Below, piece after piece: positions 15,735 to 25,906 of a stretch of DNA of 64,000 bases (position 1 is its first letter; each line of letters starts with the position of its first letter). A model generated the notes under the pieces. The model was given only the letters and a program-made list of their open reading frames with translations. It made no database searches and was not told the DNA's origin. Both the position numbers and the translations under genes were made by a program. The stretch covers positions 565,038-629,037 of the forward strand of contig NZ_LN898211.1 in NCBI RefSeq assembly GCF_001457795.1. Direction: 5' to 3'. Origin of the DNA: Olsenella massiliensis. GTDB taxonomy: Bacteria > Actinomycetota > Coriobacteriia > Coriobacteriales > Atopobiaceae.

Positions 15735-16013
15735 CTAGTCCTTTTTGCCCTTCTTACCGGACGTATGCGCCTTGCCCTTCTTGCTGGATTTGCCCTTGTC
15801 CTTTTTGTCCTTCTTGCCGTTCGCTTTGCTTCCGCCCTTGGATAAGGCCTGTTCCAGGCACGTTTCCACCTTCTTGGCGCACTTGCCGCATTTGGTGGAG
15901 GCCTTGGTCATCTTCTTGATGTCGTGCATGCTCTGCGCGCCGTCTGCCACGGCATCGATGACGTCCTGCCTTGAGACGTGCCGGCAGGGACAGATGATAT
16001 CTGACTTGGACAT
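15735..16013 (-). CDS. BFD-like [2Fe-2S] protein with Lys-rich tail
   Basis: 92 aa. Residues 1-55 (IICPCRHVSRQDVIDAVADGAQS and TKCGKCAKKV) match the BFD-like [2Fe-2S] fold, with Cys ligands CPC and CGKC. Such domains pass electrons or regulate bacterioferritin and NAD(P)H-dependent enzymes. The last 30 residues are almost only Lys, Gly, Ser and Asp, a highly basic disordered tail that is not part of the fold. It could bind nucleic acid or the membrane surface. ATG at 16013 follows GAGG; the frame is open upstream but without a better start. Confidence 0.75.
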   Translation of the reverse strand: MSKSDIICPCRHVSRQDVIDAVADGAQSMHDIKKMTKASTKCGKCAKKVETCLEQALSKGGSKANGKKDKKDKGKSSKKGKAHTSGKKGKKD

Positions 16014-16216
16014 TCGGGCATCCTCGCTTTCCGCCGTGCCGGCGCGTCGCGGGCTCGCGCAAGCGTGCGGCCCTGACGGTCGAACTGCTTTCATGAGCTC
16101 GACGACACGGCATGGCGCATCGTCGTCGGGCTTGCATATCGTCCGTATACCCGCAAGCGACGATGTCACCATGTCAGGACGGGCTTCTGCCACCCAAGCG
16201 GCCATGACCACTGCTT

Positions 16217-16263
16217 CCAAGCGGCGCATGGCCCGTGCCCCCAAGCGGCGCATGGCCCGTGCC
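16217..16263. repeat. Two 24-bp tandem units
   Basis: CCAAGCGGCGCATGGCCCGT plus GCC occurs at 16217-16239 and 16241-16263, a 24-bp period, with a degenerate third copy starting near 16194 (CCAAGCGGC.CATG). It lies 120 bp before the surface-protein promoter. No gene is supported in 16014-16467. Confidence 0.75.
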
Positions 16264-16379
16264 GCCCGGATGGTTTTTTGACCCTGCCGGTCGCTGGGAC
16301 GACCTTGCCGTTTGGGGCGCCTTCCCTTGGGCGCTGGCCGAATCGTGCGCCACGACAAGGCATTTCCTAGCGGTTTACC

Positions 16380-16408
16380 TTGATTTTCAGGTGGGGGGGG
16401 GTCATACT
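16380..16408 (+). promoter_or_regulatory. Promoter with G9 tract in the spacer
   Basis: -35 TTGATT (16380-16385) and -10 CATACT (16403-16408) are separated by exactly 17 bp. That spacer contains nine consecutive G (16393-16401). The predicted transcript starts about 50 nt before the ATG of the first surface protein. Gain or loss of a G by slipped-strand mispairing would change the spacer to 16 or 18 bp and alter transcription of both surface-protein genes. Confidence 0.6.
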
Positions 16409-16467
16409 TCAATGTATCTGTAGGTAACATAATGTCAGATATCAGACTGCATATCGGTGGGAGACAT

Positions 16468-19400
16468 ATGAAGACGAGCAATGGCGTGCGGCGGTTTGGG
16501 GCCGGACCAATCGGAAACGTGGCCAAAGGCCTGCTAGCTGCCATGCTCGTGCTGTCCCTGTCCAGCCTCCTCGTGCCGGCGCTCGTCTATGGCGAGCAGG
16601 CGGCGAGCCTGGAGGGCGTCGCCGTCCAGCAGGACGACAGTGGGGCGGGCAGTGATTCCGCCAGGGAGGATGTGCTCGCGCCGGGCATCCCGGACGCCTC
16701 GCACAGGGGCGACGACGGGCGTTCGACCCCGGCCGAGGGGAGCGACAAGACCGCCCCTACCGGCGAGTCGTCCGACGCAGGCCCCGATGCCGGCGGGACG
16801 ACCGCCCTTGCGACGGCCCTGACCAACGTGACCTCGCAGGCGCGTGCTCATCGCGCACCGGGCGCGATGAGCACCGTCTTCGTTGACGGGACAAACGGCG
16901 ATGACGCCAACGACGGGTCGTCGTTTGACGGCAGGGCGCTCAAGACGCTCGCGAAGGCGCTCCAGATGCAGGCCGCCAACCCAACCATCACCACGATGTG
17001 CGTCAAGGGCAACATCGCCCTGCCCGCAACGGCCAGCATCCCCTCGGGCGTGACGCTCTCCGTTGCGGCCGACGGCGCGCAGGTCACCGGTAGCGACAAC
17101 AGCGTTGACGGCATCGTCCTCAAGAGCGGCGCCACCCTCACGGGCGCGGGCACGCTCACGATGACCGGCTTCAAGACCGCGCTCACCGCCGAGAGGGGCT
17201 CGACCATCACGGACGGCACCTACGTCCTCAAGGACAACGCAGCCGGCAGCGGCACGCACGGCCTGTTCCTTGCCGGCACCGTCAAGGGTTCCGCGGGCAA
17301 GGACAAGCTCACCATCACGGCGGACGACAAGAGCAACACCAACTTCTACGCGCCTGGCATCACGTTCGAGAACTGCACGATCAACGTGAACTCCCGGGCG
17401 CGCACCTGGTTTGACGCGTTTGACCTCAACCTCAGGAACGCGTCTCTCACGGTCAAAGGCTTTGGCCAGACCTTCTATGTGGGCAAGCTGAACATGGAGG
17501 ACTCCGACCTCACGATCAACCCGTCATTCTACGGTAGGACGGGCATGACCATTCAAGGGGCCTCCAACATCGTCAACTCGCGCATCACGGCCAACGCGGG
17601 CTCCACCGCGGGCATCTCGGTCGGCGTCGAGAACGGCGCCGTCAACGTCACGAACTCCACGCTCGAGTTCACCAACGGCGGCGTGGGCGGTCTCAACGTG
17701 AACACCGGCACGGTCGTCCTCACCAACTCGACCATCAAGGGCGACGGGCGCAACGGCGGCGCCCTCTTTGGGGCGCAGGCAAAGGGTTCGATCGAGTTCA
17801 GGGAAGACTGCCTCGTCGAGACCCCGGCGGCGCGCGACGTCGACAACGGCGCCGGCCAGACGACGAAGAACTTCGTCGTGACGGGAGGCTCGTATCGCGT
17901 CAAGTACGCGCCGAGCTACAACAGCGCCATGGGCAGCACCATCCCCGCCAACGGTGCCGCCAACGGCGACGAGAGGCTCTCGCTGTTCACCCTCGCGGAC
18001 CCGTCCACGGCCGTGCTCAAGCCCCTGAACAAGAGCGGCCAGCCCTACGACTACGCCGTCGCCAGGGCGTCGAGCGACGGCGAGAAGCACGTCTGGGTCC
18101 CCGCCGCCACCGTGACCTTCAAGCTCAATGCGGCCGACGCGACGCAGCAGGTCGCGGCGGCCTATCCCGATGGGTCCACGGCCGACGTGACCGCGCTCGC
18201 GATGCGCGGCTATGCGCTTGAGACGGCCGCGTCCGTCGCGGGAGGCTCCACCAAGGCTCCGGAGGCGCCCGTGGCGGCGGGCTATAAGTTCCGTGGCTGG
18301 TTCTACAAGGACGCGACCGGCGCCGAGCAGCCGTTCTCCGCGAGCACCACGGTCTCTTCTGACATGACGGTCTATGCGACATGGGAGAGCGACGCCTCGT
18401 CCTACGCCGTCAGGTATCACAACGGCGCCGCCACCGACGCGACGTATCTTTCCACGTCGAGCGACCCCGCCCGCACCATCAAGGTGCTCTCCGGGGACGA
18501 CGTTATGAAGGCGTCCCCCTCCTTTGCCGTCGCGGGCAAGGTCTTCAAGGGATGGACCACCCAGCCTGACGGCGCGGGCGACGCCGTCGCCGCGGGCAGC
18601 AGGCTTGCCGTCCCCGCCGGCACCAGCGTCATCGACCTGTATGCCACGTGGGAGGACCGACTGGTCAGCGTCAAGTTCTCCGCAAACGGCGGCGTCTTCT
18701 CCGCCGACAGCGTGTTCAAGAGGAACCCTGCCGTGTTTGACGTCACGACCGACGAGAACGGCGGCGAGGTCGCCGTCGTCAAGAGGCGCCCCAAGGCCAC
18801 CGACAAGACGACCCTCGACGCACTGCTCGCATCCCTGGGCGACGGTTCCGTCTCGGCGAAGACCAAGGGCATCGCCAGCCCTACCGGCACCAACACCGAC
18901 GCCGCCTACACGGGCATCGCGAGCCGCGCGCGACACGTGCTGGGCAACGAGGACGTCGAGCTCATCTTCTTTGGGGTCGTCTACGGGCATGAGTACTACT
19001 ACTGGTTCACGGACGCCGCCGGCTCCTCCAAGGCCAAGATTGACGGGGCCGCCGAGCTGACGCAGGACATGACCTACTACCTCAAGTGGAACGTCGACCC
19101 TGCGATCGAGCATGTCGAGGGCACGACCACGATTCCGAGCGACATGTGGAGCGGCTCCCAGGACAAGACCACGTCCGTCAAGGAAGCCGTCACGGGCGAG
19201 ACCTTCAGCATGACCGGCGCCGTCGATGCCGCGGGCATCGTGAGCCAGATGAACGCGCTTGAGGCCTCCATCGCAGGCGGCCTGGACGACCTCACCAAGA
19301 TCGCCCTCTCTGACACCTCGTCCACCTTCACGGCAACCATCACGCTGCCCGACGGCGTCGTCGTGCCGTCCGATCCCACGGTCACGACGACGGGCCTCGG

Positions 19401-21273
19401 GGACTGCTTTGAGGTCACCGGCACGTCCGTCAACGGCCAGGATGTTACCGTGACCTTTGGCCTGAAGGGCAGCTATGCCAACTACCGGCAGCTCAAGGAC
19501 GCCGTGGAGTCCACCGGCAAGGACGATGCGCCAAGCGAGGTGATTGCCAAGCCGATCACCGTCACCGTCGCGGGTCTCACGCTTGACGCCGACAACGTGA
19601 CCAACGGCCAGGAGCTTGCTGCCACGGGCGTCGTGAGCGGCACGTTCTCCTCGTATGCGGAGAACACCGTCTCGGGCAAGGTCAAGAAGTTCGACTACGC
19701 ATGGAACGGCGAGCAGGTCCAGGGGGGCAAGGATCCCCGGGGCGCGGGCATTCGACAGACGATCCTGGTGGTGAAGCCCGCTCAACAGACGCTTCCCGCC
19801 GACATCCTGGTCGGGGGGGACACCGAGCACGAGAGCGTGTATCCCGTCCTTGCCGGCCAGACCGTCGATTTTACGGGCACCATCGAGGCGTCCGTGGTAA
19901 AGACTCAGATGAGAGGCATAGAGGCCCTGTTCCCCAACACGACCGACTATGCCGGCATCGAGCTCTCGGACATGTCTTCCTCCTTCACGGCCACCTTCAC
20001 CATTCCCGAGGGCATGACCCTGCCCCAGAACCTGACCAAGGACGCCATCAGGACTGACGGCTTTGCCGACACCTTCTCGGTGTCCGGCGTCTCGGTCAGC
20101 GGCAACACCGTCACCGTGACCATGACGCTCAAGGACGGCATAAAGACCTACAAGGACCTTCAGGAGGCCGTCGTCAACAACCTCGGCGACACCATGAAGG
20201 TCACCCTCCCCGGCGTCAAGATCGACGACGACGTCTTGGGAGGAACGACCGCCACCGTCGTGGGTACCGTGAGCGGCAGCTTCAAGGCCCATGCGACGAA
20301 GGTCGCGACGGGCACCACGAAGGTATTCTCCTTCATGTGGGAGGGCGTGCAGACGCCCGAGGGCATGGATGCGACGGCCACGTCGGTCGACGACGGCATT
20401 CGGTTTACGGTCCAGGTTGTCGCGCCCATGGCCTCCACGCTTCCCGGTGACATGCTGGTGGGCGCCAACACCGAGCACGACGCGCCCATTCAGGCCGCCC
20501 AGGGCTCCACGTTTGACCTGACGGGCGCCCTTTTGGCGGCGTCCATCCAAGAGCAGATGAACAACATCGAGGCGGCATATCCCAATGTCAGTCACGACGC
20601 CATCATGCTGGATGCCATGAGGTTCGCGTTCGAGGCCACGTTTACGGTTCCTGACAGCATGACGCTGCCGTCCGACCTTGACGCGAGCAAGGTCATCGCC
20701 GCCGACTTTGGTGACGGCTTCAAGGTGAGTGACGTGCGCGTGAGCGGCAGGACCGTGACGGTCTCCTTTGGCCTGAGCGACCCCGCCTCCATCAAGACCT
20801 ATACGGACCTCGAGAGGGTCGTGGACGCCGCCGGCGCGAACGACGGGTGGATGCGGCTCACGGTGCCCGGCATCAAGATTGACGGCGACGCTCCGGCGGG
20901 GGAGAACCTCACCATGGTCGGCACGGTCAAGGGCTCCTTTGCCGCTGTGGCCACCTCCGCGTCGGGCACGCGCAGGGTGTTCTCGTTTGCCTGGGAGGCC
21001 GTCCAGTGGCCTGACGGCAAGGATGCCGTGGCGAGCGACGACGAGACCATCCAGCTGACCATGAGGGTCACCCAGGCAGAAGGTCCCGGCGACGATCATA
21101 CCGCCGGTGGCAAGGACGCCAGGACGCTGCCGCGGACCAATGACACGACGCTTCCCGTGGCCGTTGTCCTGGGCGTCGCGGCCCTTGGCGCCGCCGTCGT
21201 AGGTTTTGGCATGCGCATGCGGAGCCGCCGCCCGCGTCATGAGGGTTCGCACACGGCACAGGATGAGAGGTAG
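16468..21273 (+). CDS. Large cell-wall-sorted surface protein with beta-helix, InlB-type and three long repeats
   Basis: 1601 aa. ATG at 16468 has GGGAG upstream and starts a signal peptide (about 1-45, hydrophobic LLAAMLVLSLSSLLVPALV). Then an acidic linker, and from about 130-500 a parallel beta-helix-like region with repeated short strands (SGATLTGAGTLTM type). Residues about 549-641 and 645-729 are InlB B-repeats (..GYKFRGWF..; ..KVFKGWTT..DLYATWED), followed by a longer related module to about 875. Three tandem modules of about 215-220 aa (about 880-1101, 1102-1321, 1322-1537) share FTATF/ITLPDG, VTFGL and VFSFAWE motifs. It ends LPRTN (1554-1558), a hydrophobic helix and RMRSRRPR: a sortase signal with N in place of G. 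Probably an adhesin. Confidence 0.9.
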   Translation: MKTSNGVRRFGAGPIGNVAKGLLAAMLVLSLSSLLVPALVYGEQAASLEGVAVQQDDSGAGSDSAREDVLAPGIPDASHRGDDGRSTPAEGSDKTAPTGESSDAGPDAGGTTALATALTNVTSQARAHRAPGAMSTVFVDGTNGDDANDGSSFDGRALKTLAKALQMQAANPTITTMCVKGNIALPATASIPSGVTLSVAADGAQVTGSDNSVDGIVLKSGATLTGAGTLTMTGFKTALTAERGSTITDGTYVLKDNAAGSGTHGLFLAGTVKGSAGKDKLTITADDKSNTNFYAPGITFENCTINVNSRARTWFDAFDLNLRNASLTVKGFGQTFYVGKLNMEDSDLTINPSFYGRTGMTIQGASNIVNSRITANAGSTAGISVGVENGAVNVTNSTLEFTNGGVGGLNVNTGTVVLTNSTIKGDGRNGGALFGAQAKGSIEFREDCLVETPAARDVDNGAGQTTKNFVVTGGSYRVKYAPSYNSAMGSTIPANGAANGDERLSLFTLADPSTAVLKPLNKSGQPYDYAVARASSDGEKHVWVPAATVTFKLNAADATQQVAAAYPDGSTADVTALAMRGYALETAASVAGGSTKAPEAPVAAGYKFRGWFYKDATGAEQPFSASTTVSSDMTVYATWESDASSYAVRYHNGAATDATYLSTSSDPARTIKVLSGDDVMKASPSFAVAGKVFKGWTTQPDGAGDAVAAGSRLAVPAGTSVIDLYATWEDRLVSVKFSANGGVFSADSVFKRNPAVFDVTTDENGGEVAVVKRRPKATDKTTLDALLASLGDGSVSAKTKGIASPTGTNTDAAYTGIASRARHVLGNEDVELIFFGVVYGHEYYYWFTDAAGSSKAKIDGAAELTQDMTYYLKWNVDPAIEHVEGTTTIPSDMWSGSQDKTTSVKEAVTGETFSMTGAVDAAGIVSQMNALEASIAGGLDDLTKIALSDTSSTFTATITLPDGVVVPSDPTVTTTGLGDCFEVTGTSVNGQDVTVTFGLKGSYANYRQLKDAVESTGKDDAPSEVIAKPITVTVAGLTLDADNVTNGQELAATGVVSGTFSSYAENTVSGKVKKFDYAWNGEQVQGGKDPRGAGIRQTILVVKPAQQTLPADILVGGDTEHESVYPVLAGQTVDFTGTIEASVVKTQMRGIEALFPNTTDYAGIELSDMSSSFTATFTIPEGMTLPQNLTKDAIRTDGFADTFSVSGVSVSGNTVTVTMTLKDGIKTYKDLQEAVVNNLGDTMKVTLPGVKIDDDVLGGTTATVVGTVSGSFKAHATKVATGTTKVFSFMWEGVQTPEGMDATATSVDDGIRFTVQVVAPMASTLPGDMLVGANTEHDAPIQAAQGSTFDLTGALLAASIQEQMNNIEAAYPNVSHDAIMLDAMRFAFEATFTVPDSMTLPSDLDASKVIAADFGDGFKVSDVRVSGRTVTVSFGLSDPASIKTYTDLERVVDAAGANDGWMRLTVPGIKIDGDAPAGENLTMVGTVKGSFAAVATSASGTRRVFSFAWEAVQWPDGKDAVASDDETIQLTMRVTQAEGPGDDHTAGGKDARTLPRTNDTTLPVAVVLGVAALGAAVVGFGMRMRSRRPRHEGSHTAQDER

Positions 21274-21276
21274 ACA

Positions 21277-24200
21277 ATGACGACCGCCACCAAACGGCTT
21301 CTGACCGCGCTCCTTGCGATTCTGCTTGCCGCGCAGCTCACCCTCTTCGTCGGCTCTTCCTGGGCGCGCGAGCAGCCTGCGACGTCATCGTCGGTTGAGG
21401 GGCAGACCTCCCCTGAGGAGAGCGGCGATGTTGGCAAGAGTGGCAATGCCGGCACGTCCAAGGATGACGCTGCCAACGCAGCCGCGCCTGCTGCCGACTC
21501 GCCAGCGACGACGTCTGCACCCGAGGCCGCGCCACTTCGCGCCCCTGCGACCCAGCCTGTTATCGAAGGCACGCTCGTCTCAAAGGATGGCAAGACTACC
21601 TACGGATTGCTGTCCGACCCCAAGGCAAGCCTAAGCCTTCCCAAAGGCAGGAAATTCAACCTGCGCGTTCATGCCGTCTTTCCCTCGGCGGGTGACAAGT
21701 CCATCGAGATCGCCCTGCCCTATGGCATGCAGTGGGACACCGACTTTGCCTTTGACAAGACGCTCGGCTGGGTGGGCGAGCTTCAGGCAGACGGCGTCGT
21801 CAAGCCGCATCAACAGACTGATCCTGCCAAGAAGCCGTCCGTTGTGTATGGCAGGAGCTCTGCTGGCACGCTCACCCTGCGTTTTCAGGACACCACGCAG
21901 GAGGTCACCTTTGACCTTCCCATGGGCCTTGCCTTTGACTTCAATCCGGGCCTGGCAAATATCACGGATGCCATCACGCTCACGCAGGCCTACACCACAG
22001 CGGGCCAGGCTCCCACCACGCAGAAGGTGGGTGCCGACCTGTCCGTGACGCATCTGCCTGGGCTGGGAGATATTCGCTTTGCCAAAAATTACAGCAATCT
22101 CCTTAACGCCAACGGCACCCTGGAGGTGGGCGCTGACGACCCCCAGGGCACAGGCCATGACATCGCCTGGATCGCGGGCCTTGGACCGCAGTACACCACC
22201 CCCTACGAGGCGCAGATGCTTGAGGACTACTACCTGGCCATGCTCGCGCCCGAGAAGGCCGAGTACCTGGGTCGCTACTCTCCTGATGGCAACAACGGCG
22301 TAAAGGAGAAGGACCTCAAGGTGTATGGTCCCGGGGAGCAGTTCACGCTCAGCACGGGCACTATCTACACCGTGCCGGCCGGCAAGAAGCTCTACGTATG
22401 GCGACGCACGAATGCAGCTACCGTTCCCATCACCGGCCATGAGACGGCCTTCAACCCCATGTGGCGCTTTCCTGTGGCCGACTTTCCGGTGGGAAGCGTG
22501 GTCGAGATCAGCCAGATTGACGTGGGCGCCAAGTTCTACAGCCCTTCCGGCACGAGCGCCTACCTACCCTATGACGCCTCCAAGCTCAAGACCATGCGCT
22601 ATGAGATTGCTGAGCCCAAAGAGGACGTGTACGTCAACACCACCATGTACAAGCAGAACGCCAATGACACGGACTGGCCGCTGTGGGAGGGCTACATAGC
22701 CGACAACGAGGTCTATCTGGGCGCTCCCGGCTACGAGCACACGCAGAATCGCACGCTTGGCTACTTTACCCTGGGCAATCGCGGCACCGGCGACAGCAAG
22801 CCCAAGACCATCATCATCGACTACGACGTCAACGACACCAAGATCGCGGGCGTCACGGCTCAGGCGCTGCCCTTCATCTCAAAGGAAAAGCCGGACGGTA
22901 CCCAGCCCACCCAGGTGAGCGACTTTACGGTGACGTTCTGGAACAGCAAGACGGGTGAGACCTTCACCCGCACGGTGGATAATCCCAAACAGCGCTTTAT
23001 CGTGGATGACGTGCTGGGCAAACATACCGAGGATATCTACATCAAGCATATCGAGTACAAGATTAACACCATACCCGCTAAGACCAAGTTCACCTGCTAC
23101 GAGAATAGTACCGAGAACGGTGGATACGAGGGCACGAGCGAAAGTGCCAGCTTTCCCTTCCATGGCCGCGTGCTCACCAATGAGGTGCGCGAGAAAGGCA
23201 AGTGGGGAGATGACCCCACGCTCTTCAAGACGCGCATCCGCATTGAGAACACGGGCGAGGAGGAGCCCACCTGGAACTATCGCAACCAGGAAAAGTGGGA
23301 CTTCAACGACGGCCAGGGCGAGGTGCTCCTGAAGTACCCCGGTCGCTCCTATGACCACGTGACCATCGGCGACACCTTCACGGCCTTTACGGGCAAGAGC
23401 TTCATCCAGGGCCATGGTCCGGTGTTTGCCTGGCATGAGGGCAACCCCATGGTCTTCACGGTTGGTGACACTGTCAAGAACTCGCTGTTTTCCTATTTTG
23501 ATCCGAGGTGGGACGGCAGCGCCCAGGGCCAGCAGACCTACAAGGCCATCTACTACGTGAGCCCCCTTGGTGACGACCTGAGCTTTCAGATGACGTATCG
23601 CTCAGTCTATGGCTCAAAGGACGCCTGGAACAAGGACGGCGCTGCAGGCGAGCAGATTAGTTCCAAGCAACCAAACGTGTACGAGGTACCCGCCTCGGAC
23701 GCCCTCAAGGCCACCTATCCCAACGCCAAGGTGTACAAGCTTGATTTTTCTGGCTTCACGTCCAAACAAGACATCTATGACACACGTGCGACGGGCCCCT
23801 TGGTGGCATGGCGCGAAGAGGCCGATCTGACACCCTACGCTATTATCGATACGTATTGGGCGTATTCTGCTCCAGCCACGGTGCGAGTGAGCTTTGCGTC
23901 CGACCCCGAGAAGGACGTGCCGGGCGAGTATTCCCAGCTCATGTGGTATGAGTACGACACGGACACCACCGAGGACCTGGTGTATAGCAAAGACGGCTTT
24001 GCCAAGGACAAGTGGGACCTCAACGGCAACGGCAGCACGGACGACCTTCTGGGTGCGCCCATGGGCAACTGGATAATTAAGGAGCCCACGGATCTGGTGG
24101 TGACGTCGGCCGCCAAGATGGCCACCCAGCCCGATTCGCAATACATCACCTACGACGGCGTTGCCAAGACGGGCATTGGCGCCAACAGCACGGTGGACTA

Positions 24201-25830
24201 TCGCCTAATTGCAAATAATCCCACGAGCAGCGATGCCAACGGCTTCAAGGTGTATTGGCCCGTGCCCAAGAAGGGTCAGGACTGGGGTAAGGCCATCCAG
24301 CCCAAGGGAGCGTTCCAGTTTGACCTCTTTTTGAATGGTGGCATCAAGAGCGAGCTGCCAGCGGGCTATAAGGTCTTTTATGCCAAGGACGCTACGCCCA
24401 CGAGCCAGGCGCTTGACTGGGACGGCTTCGCCTGGACCGAGGAGGCCGATACCGCCTCTTGGACGCAGAAGGACTGGGATGCCGTGAACTTTGTGCGCAT
24501 CGAGTCTCCGGCAGACAGTGTCTTTGCGGCCAAGCAGCGCGAGCAGTTCAAGTTCAACCTCACCTTGCGCGACGTTCCCAAGGAGGACTTCGAGAAGAGC
24601 CTCCTGGATGTCTATACGCCCATCTACCTGCGCGATTTGGGATCGGGCAAGGGATATCGCTATGGTCAGCCCGTTGCCATGACGCCGCTTCCAGGCGTGC
24701 TGGCAGGCACCGCCTGGGTGGACGCCGACTACGACGGGCAGATGGACGCCGCGGAGGCATCCAACGTGATTGCCGGCGTGCGCGTGGAGCTTCTTGACGC
24801 GCGGGGTAAGGTCGTTGACACGGCGACCACGGATGCCCAGGGCCACTACGAGTTCAAGGGACTCAAGGACTGGGCGGCAAGCGTTGGCGGTGCACTTGAT
24901 GCCTATACCGTTAAGGCATACAACCCGACCGACCCCACGTCAGCGTCTGCTGACCGCTTCGTGCGCTTCTCGCCCGTGGGAGAGAGCATGGTCATGACGG
25001 CCGCAAGCGACCAGACGTCCGCCTTGGTTGCTGGCGTGAGCGTCAATTCCTCCAATGCACGCGCACTTAACGTAGGTCTCACGCGCGTCACCAAGATAGA
25101 CGTAAGCAAGCTCTGGGTTGAGGGTAAAAATGCCGACGGCTCCGACGGGCAAGATATGCGCCACGACGCAATCAGTGTGAAGCTTCTTGCTGACGGTGGC
25201 GCCGCCAAAGACATCGACGGCAAGGACATCGCGGCGCTCAGCCTTGCGCCCGACTCAGCGACGCCGTGGAAGGGCAGCTTTGACAATCTTCTCGTGAACA
25301 ATCCCGCGACGAGCAAGGTTGCGCGCTATACCGTGGAAGAGGGCTCGGTTCCCACGGGGTACGTGACGTCGTACGCGTACGAGACCAAGGATGGCCACCT
25401 CGTGGCAACCATCACCAACACGCGCATCCACGGCACCATCAAGGTGACCAAGGTGGACGCCGCCGATGGCAACAAACTGCTGGCAGGTGCGACGTTCCAG
25501 CTCAGGCAGGATGACGCCGTTGTGCGTGAGGCTGTGACGGACGCGAACGGAAAAGTCGAGTTTGCTGACGTTCCCTATGGCGACTACGAGGTCGTGGAGA
25601 CGGCGGCGCCGGAGGGCTATGAGCTTGACCCCGCCCCGGTGCAGGTCCAGATTCGCGAGGACGGCAAGGCGGTGGAGCTGACCGTCAAGGACAGCGCCAA
25701 GCCGTCGTCTGCGGCGACCCCCCAGACGGGAGACGCCGCCCGGGGGCTAACGGGCCTCGTTGCCTCGGGCGCGCTCGTGCTGGCGGCGGGTCTGGTCTTC
25801 CGCCTGCGCCGCACGGGCCGTCAGGGATAG
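21277..25830 (+). CDS. Large surface protein with SdrD-B, Cna-B and SpaA-type domains
   Basis: 1517 aa, beginning 3 nt after the first surface-protein gene, with GAGAGGT before the ATG; same operon. Signal peptide 1-31 (LLTALLAILLAAQLTLFVGSS), then an Ala/Ser/Pro-rich linker. The next thousand residues are an extracellular region I do not recognise, rich in Tyr/Asp/Thr. Residues about 1141-1225 resemble an SdrD B-like module (AGTAWVDADYDGQMD; TDAQGHYEFKGL). About 1272-1382 is Cna-B-like. About 1387-1475 is a prealbumin-like SpaA domain (GTIKVTKVDAADGNKLLAGATFQL; YGDYEVVETAAPEGY). It ends TPQTGD (1481-1486), a hydrophobic helix and RLRRTGR: a sorting signal with T for the usual L. Probably an adhesin or pilin-like protein. 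Confidence 0.9.
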   Translation: MTTATKRLLTALLAILLAAQLTLFVGSSWAREQPATSSSVEGQTSPEESGDVGKSGNAGTSKDDAANAAAPAADSPATTSAPEAAPLRAPATQPVIEGTLVSKDGKTTYGLLSDPKASLSLPKGRKFNLRVHAVFPSAGDKSIEIALPYGMQWDTDFAFDKTLGWVGELQADGVVKPHQQTDPAKKPSVVYGRSSAGTLTLRFQDTTQEVTFDLPMGLAFDFNPGLANITDAITLTQAYTTAGQAPTTQKVGADLSVTHLPGLGDIRFAKNYSNLLNANGTLEVGADDPQGTGHDIAWIAGLGPQYTTPYEAQMLEDYYLAMLAPEKAEYLGRYSPDGNNGVKEKDLKVYGPGEQFTLSTGTIYTVPAGKKLYVWRRTNAATVPITGHETAFNPMWRFPVADFPVGSVVEISQIDVGAKFYSPSGTSAYLPYDASKLKTMRYEIAEPKEDVYVNTTMYKQNANDTDWPLWEGYIADNEVYLGAPGYEHTQNRTLGYFTLGNRGTGDSKPKTIIIDYDVNDTKIAGVTAQALPFISKEKPDGTQPTQVSDFTVTFWNSKTGETFTRTVDNPKQRFIVDDVLGKHTEDIYIKHIEYKINTIPAKTKFTCYENSTENGGYEGTSESASFPFHGRVLTNEVREKGKWGDDPTLFKTRIRIENTGEEEPTWNYRNQEKWDFNDGQGEVLLKYPGRSYDHVTIGDTFTAFTGKSFIQGHGPVFAWHEGNPMVFTVGDTVKNSLFSYFDPRWDGSAQGQQTYKAIYYVSPLGDDLSFQMTYRSVYGSKDAWNKDGAAGEQISSKQPNVYEVPASDALKATYPNAKVYKLDFSGFTSKQDIYDTRATGPLVAWREEADLTPYAIIDTYWAYSAPATVRVSFASDPEKDVPGEYSQLMWYEYDTDTTEDLVYSKDGFAKDKWDLNGNGSTDDLLGAPMGNWIIKEPTDLVVTSAAKMATQPDSQYITYDGVAKTGIGANSTVDYRLIANNPTSSDANGFKVYWPVPKKGQDWGKAIQPKGAFQFDLFLNGGIKSELPAGYKVFYAKDATPTSQALDWDGFAWTEEADTASWTQKDWDAVNFVRIESPADSVFAAKQREQFKFNLTLRDVPKEDFEKSLLDVYTPIYLRDLGSGKGYRYGQPVAMTPLPGVLAGTAWVDADYDGQMDAAEASNVIAGVRVELLDARGKVVDTATTDAQGHYEFKGLKDWAASVGGALDAYTVKAYNPTDPTSASADRFVRFSPVGESMVMTAASDQTSALVAGVSVNSSNARALNVGLTRVTKIDVSKLWVEGKNADGSDGQDMRHDAISVKLLADGGAAKDIDGKDIAALSLAPDSATPWKGSFDNLLVNNPATSKVARYTVEEGSVPTGYVTSYAYETKDGHLVATITNTRIHGTIKVTKVDAADGNKLLAGATFQLRQDDAVVREAVTDANGKVEFADVPYGDYEVVETAAPEGYELDPAPVQVQIREDGKAVELTVKDSAKPSSAATPQTGDAARGLTGLVASGALVLAAGLVFRLRRTGRQG

Positions 25831-25906
25831 GCGCGAGACGCGTGCCTCGTATCTGCGACGCGCGCCCTGGCCCACCCGTAGCGTGAGCGCGTGATAGTTA
25901 AGACGA

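Noticed and set aside
17524-21252. 1242-aa minus-strand open frame
   Set aside because: It is antisense to the first surface-protein gene, His/Gly/Arg-rich with no domain, and a product of GC-rich codon bias.
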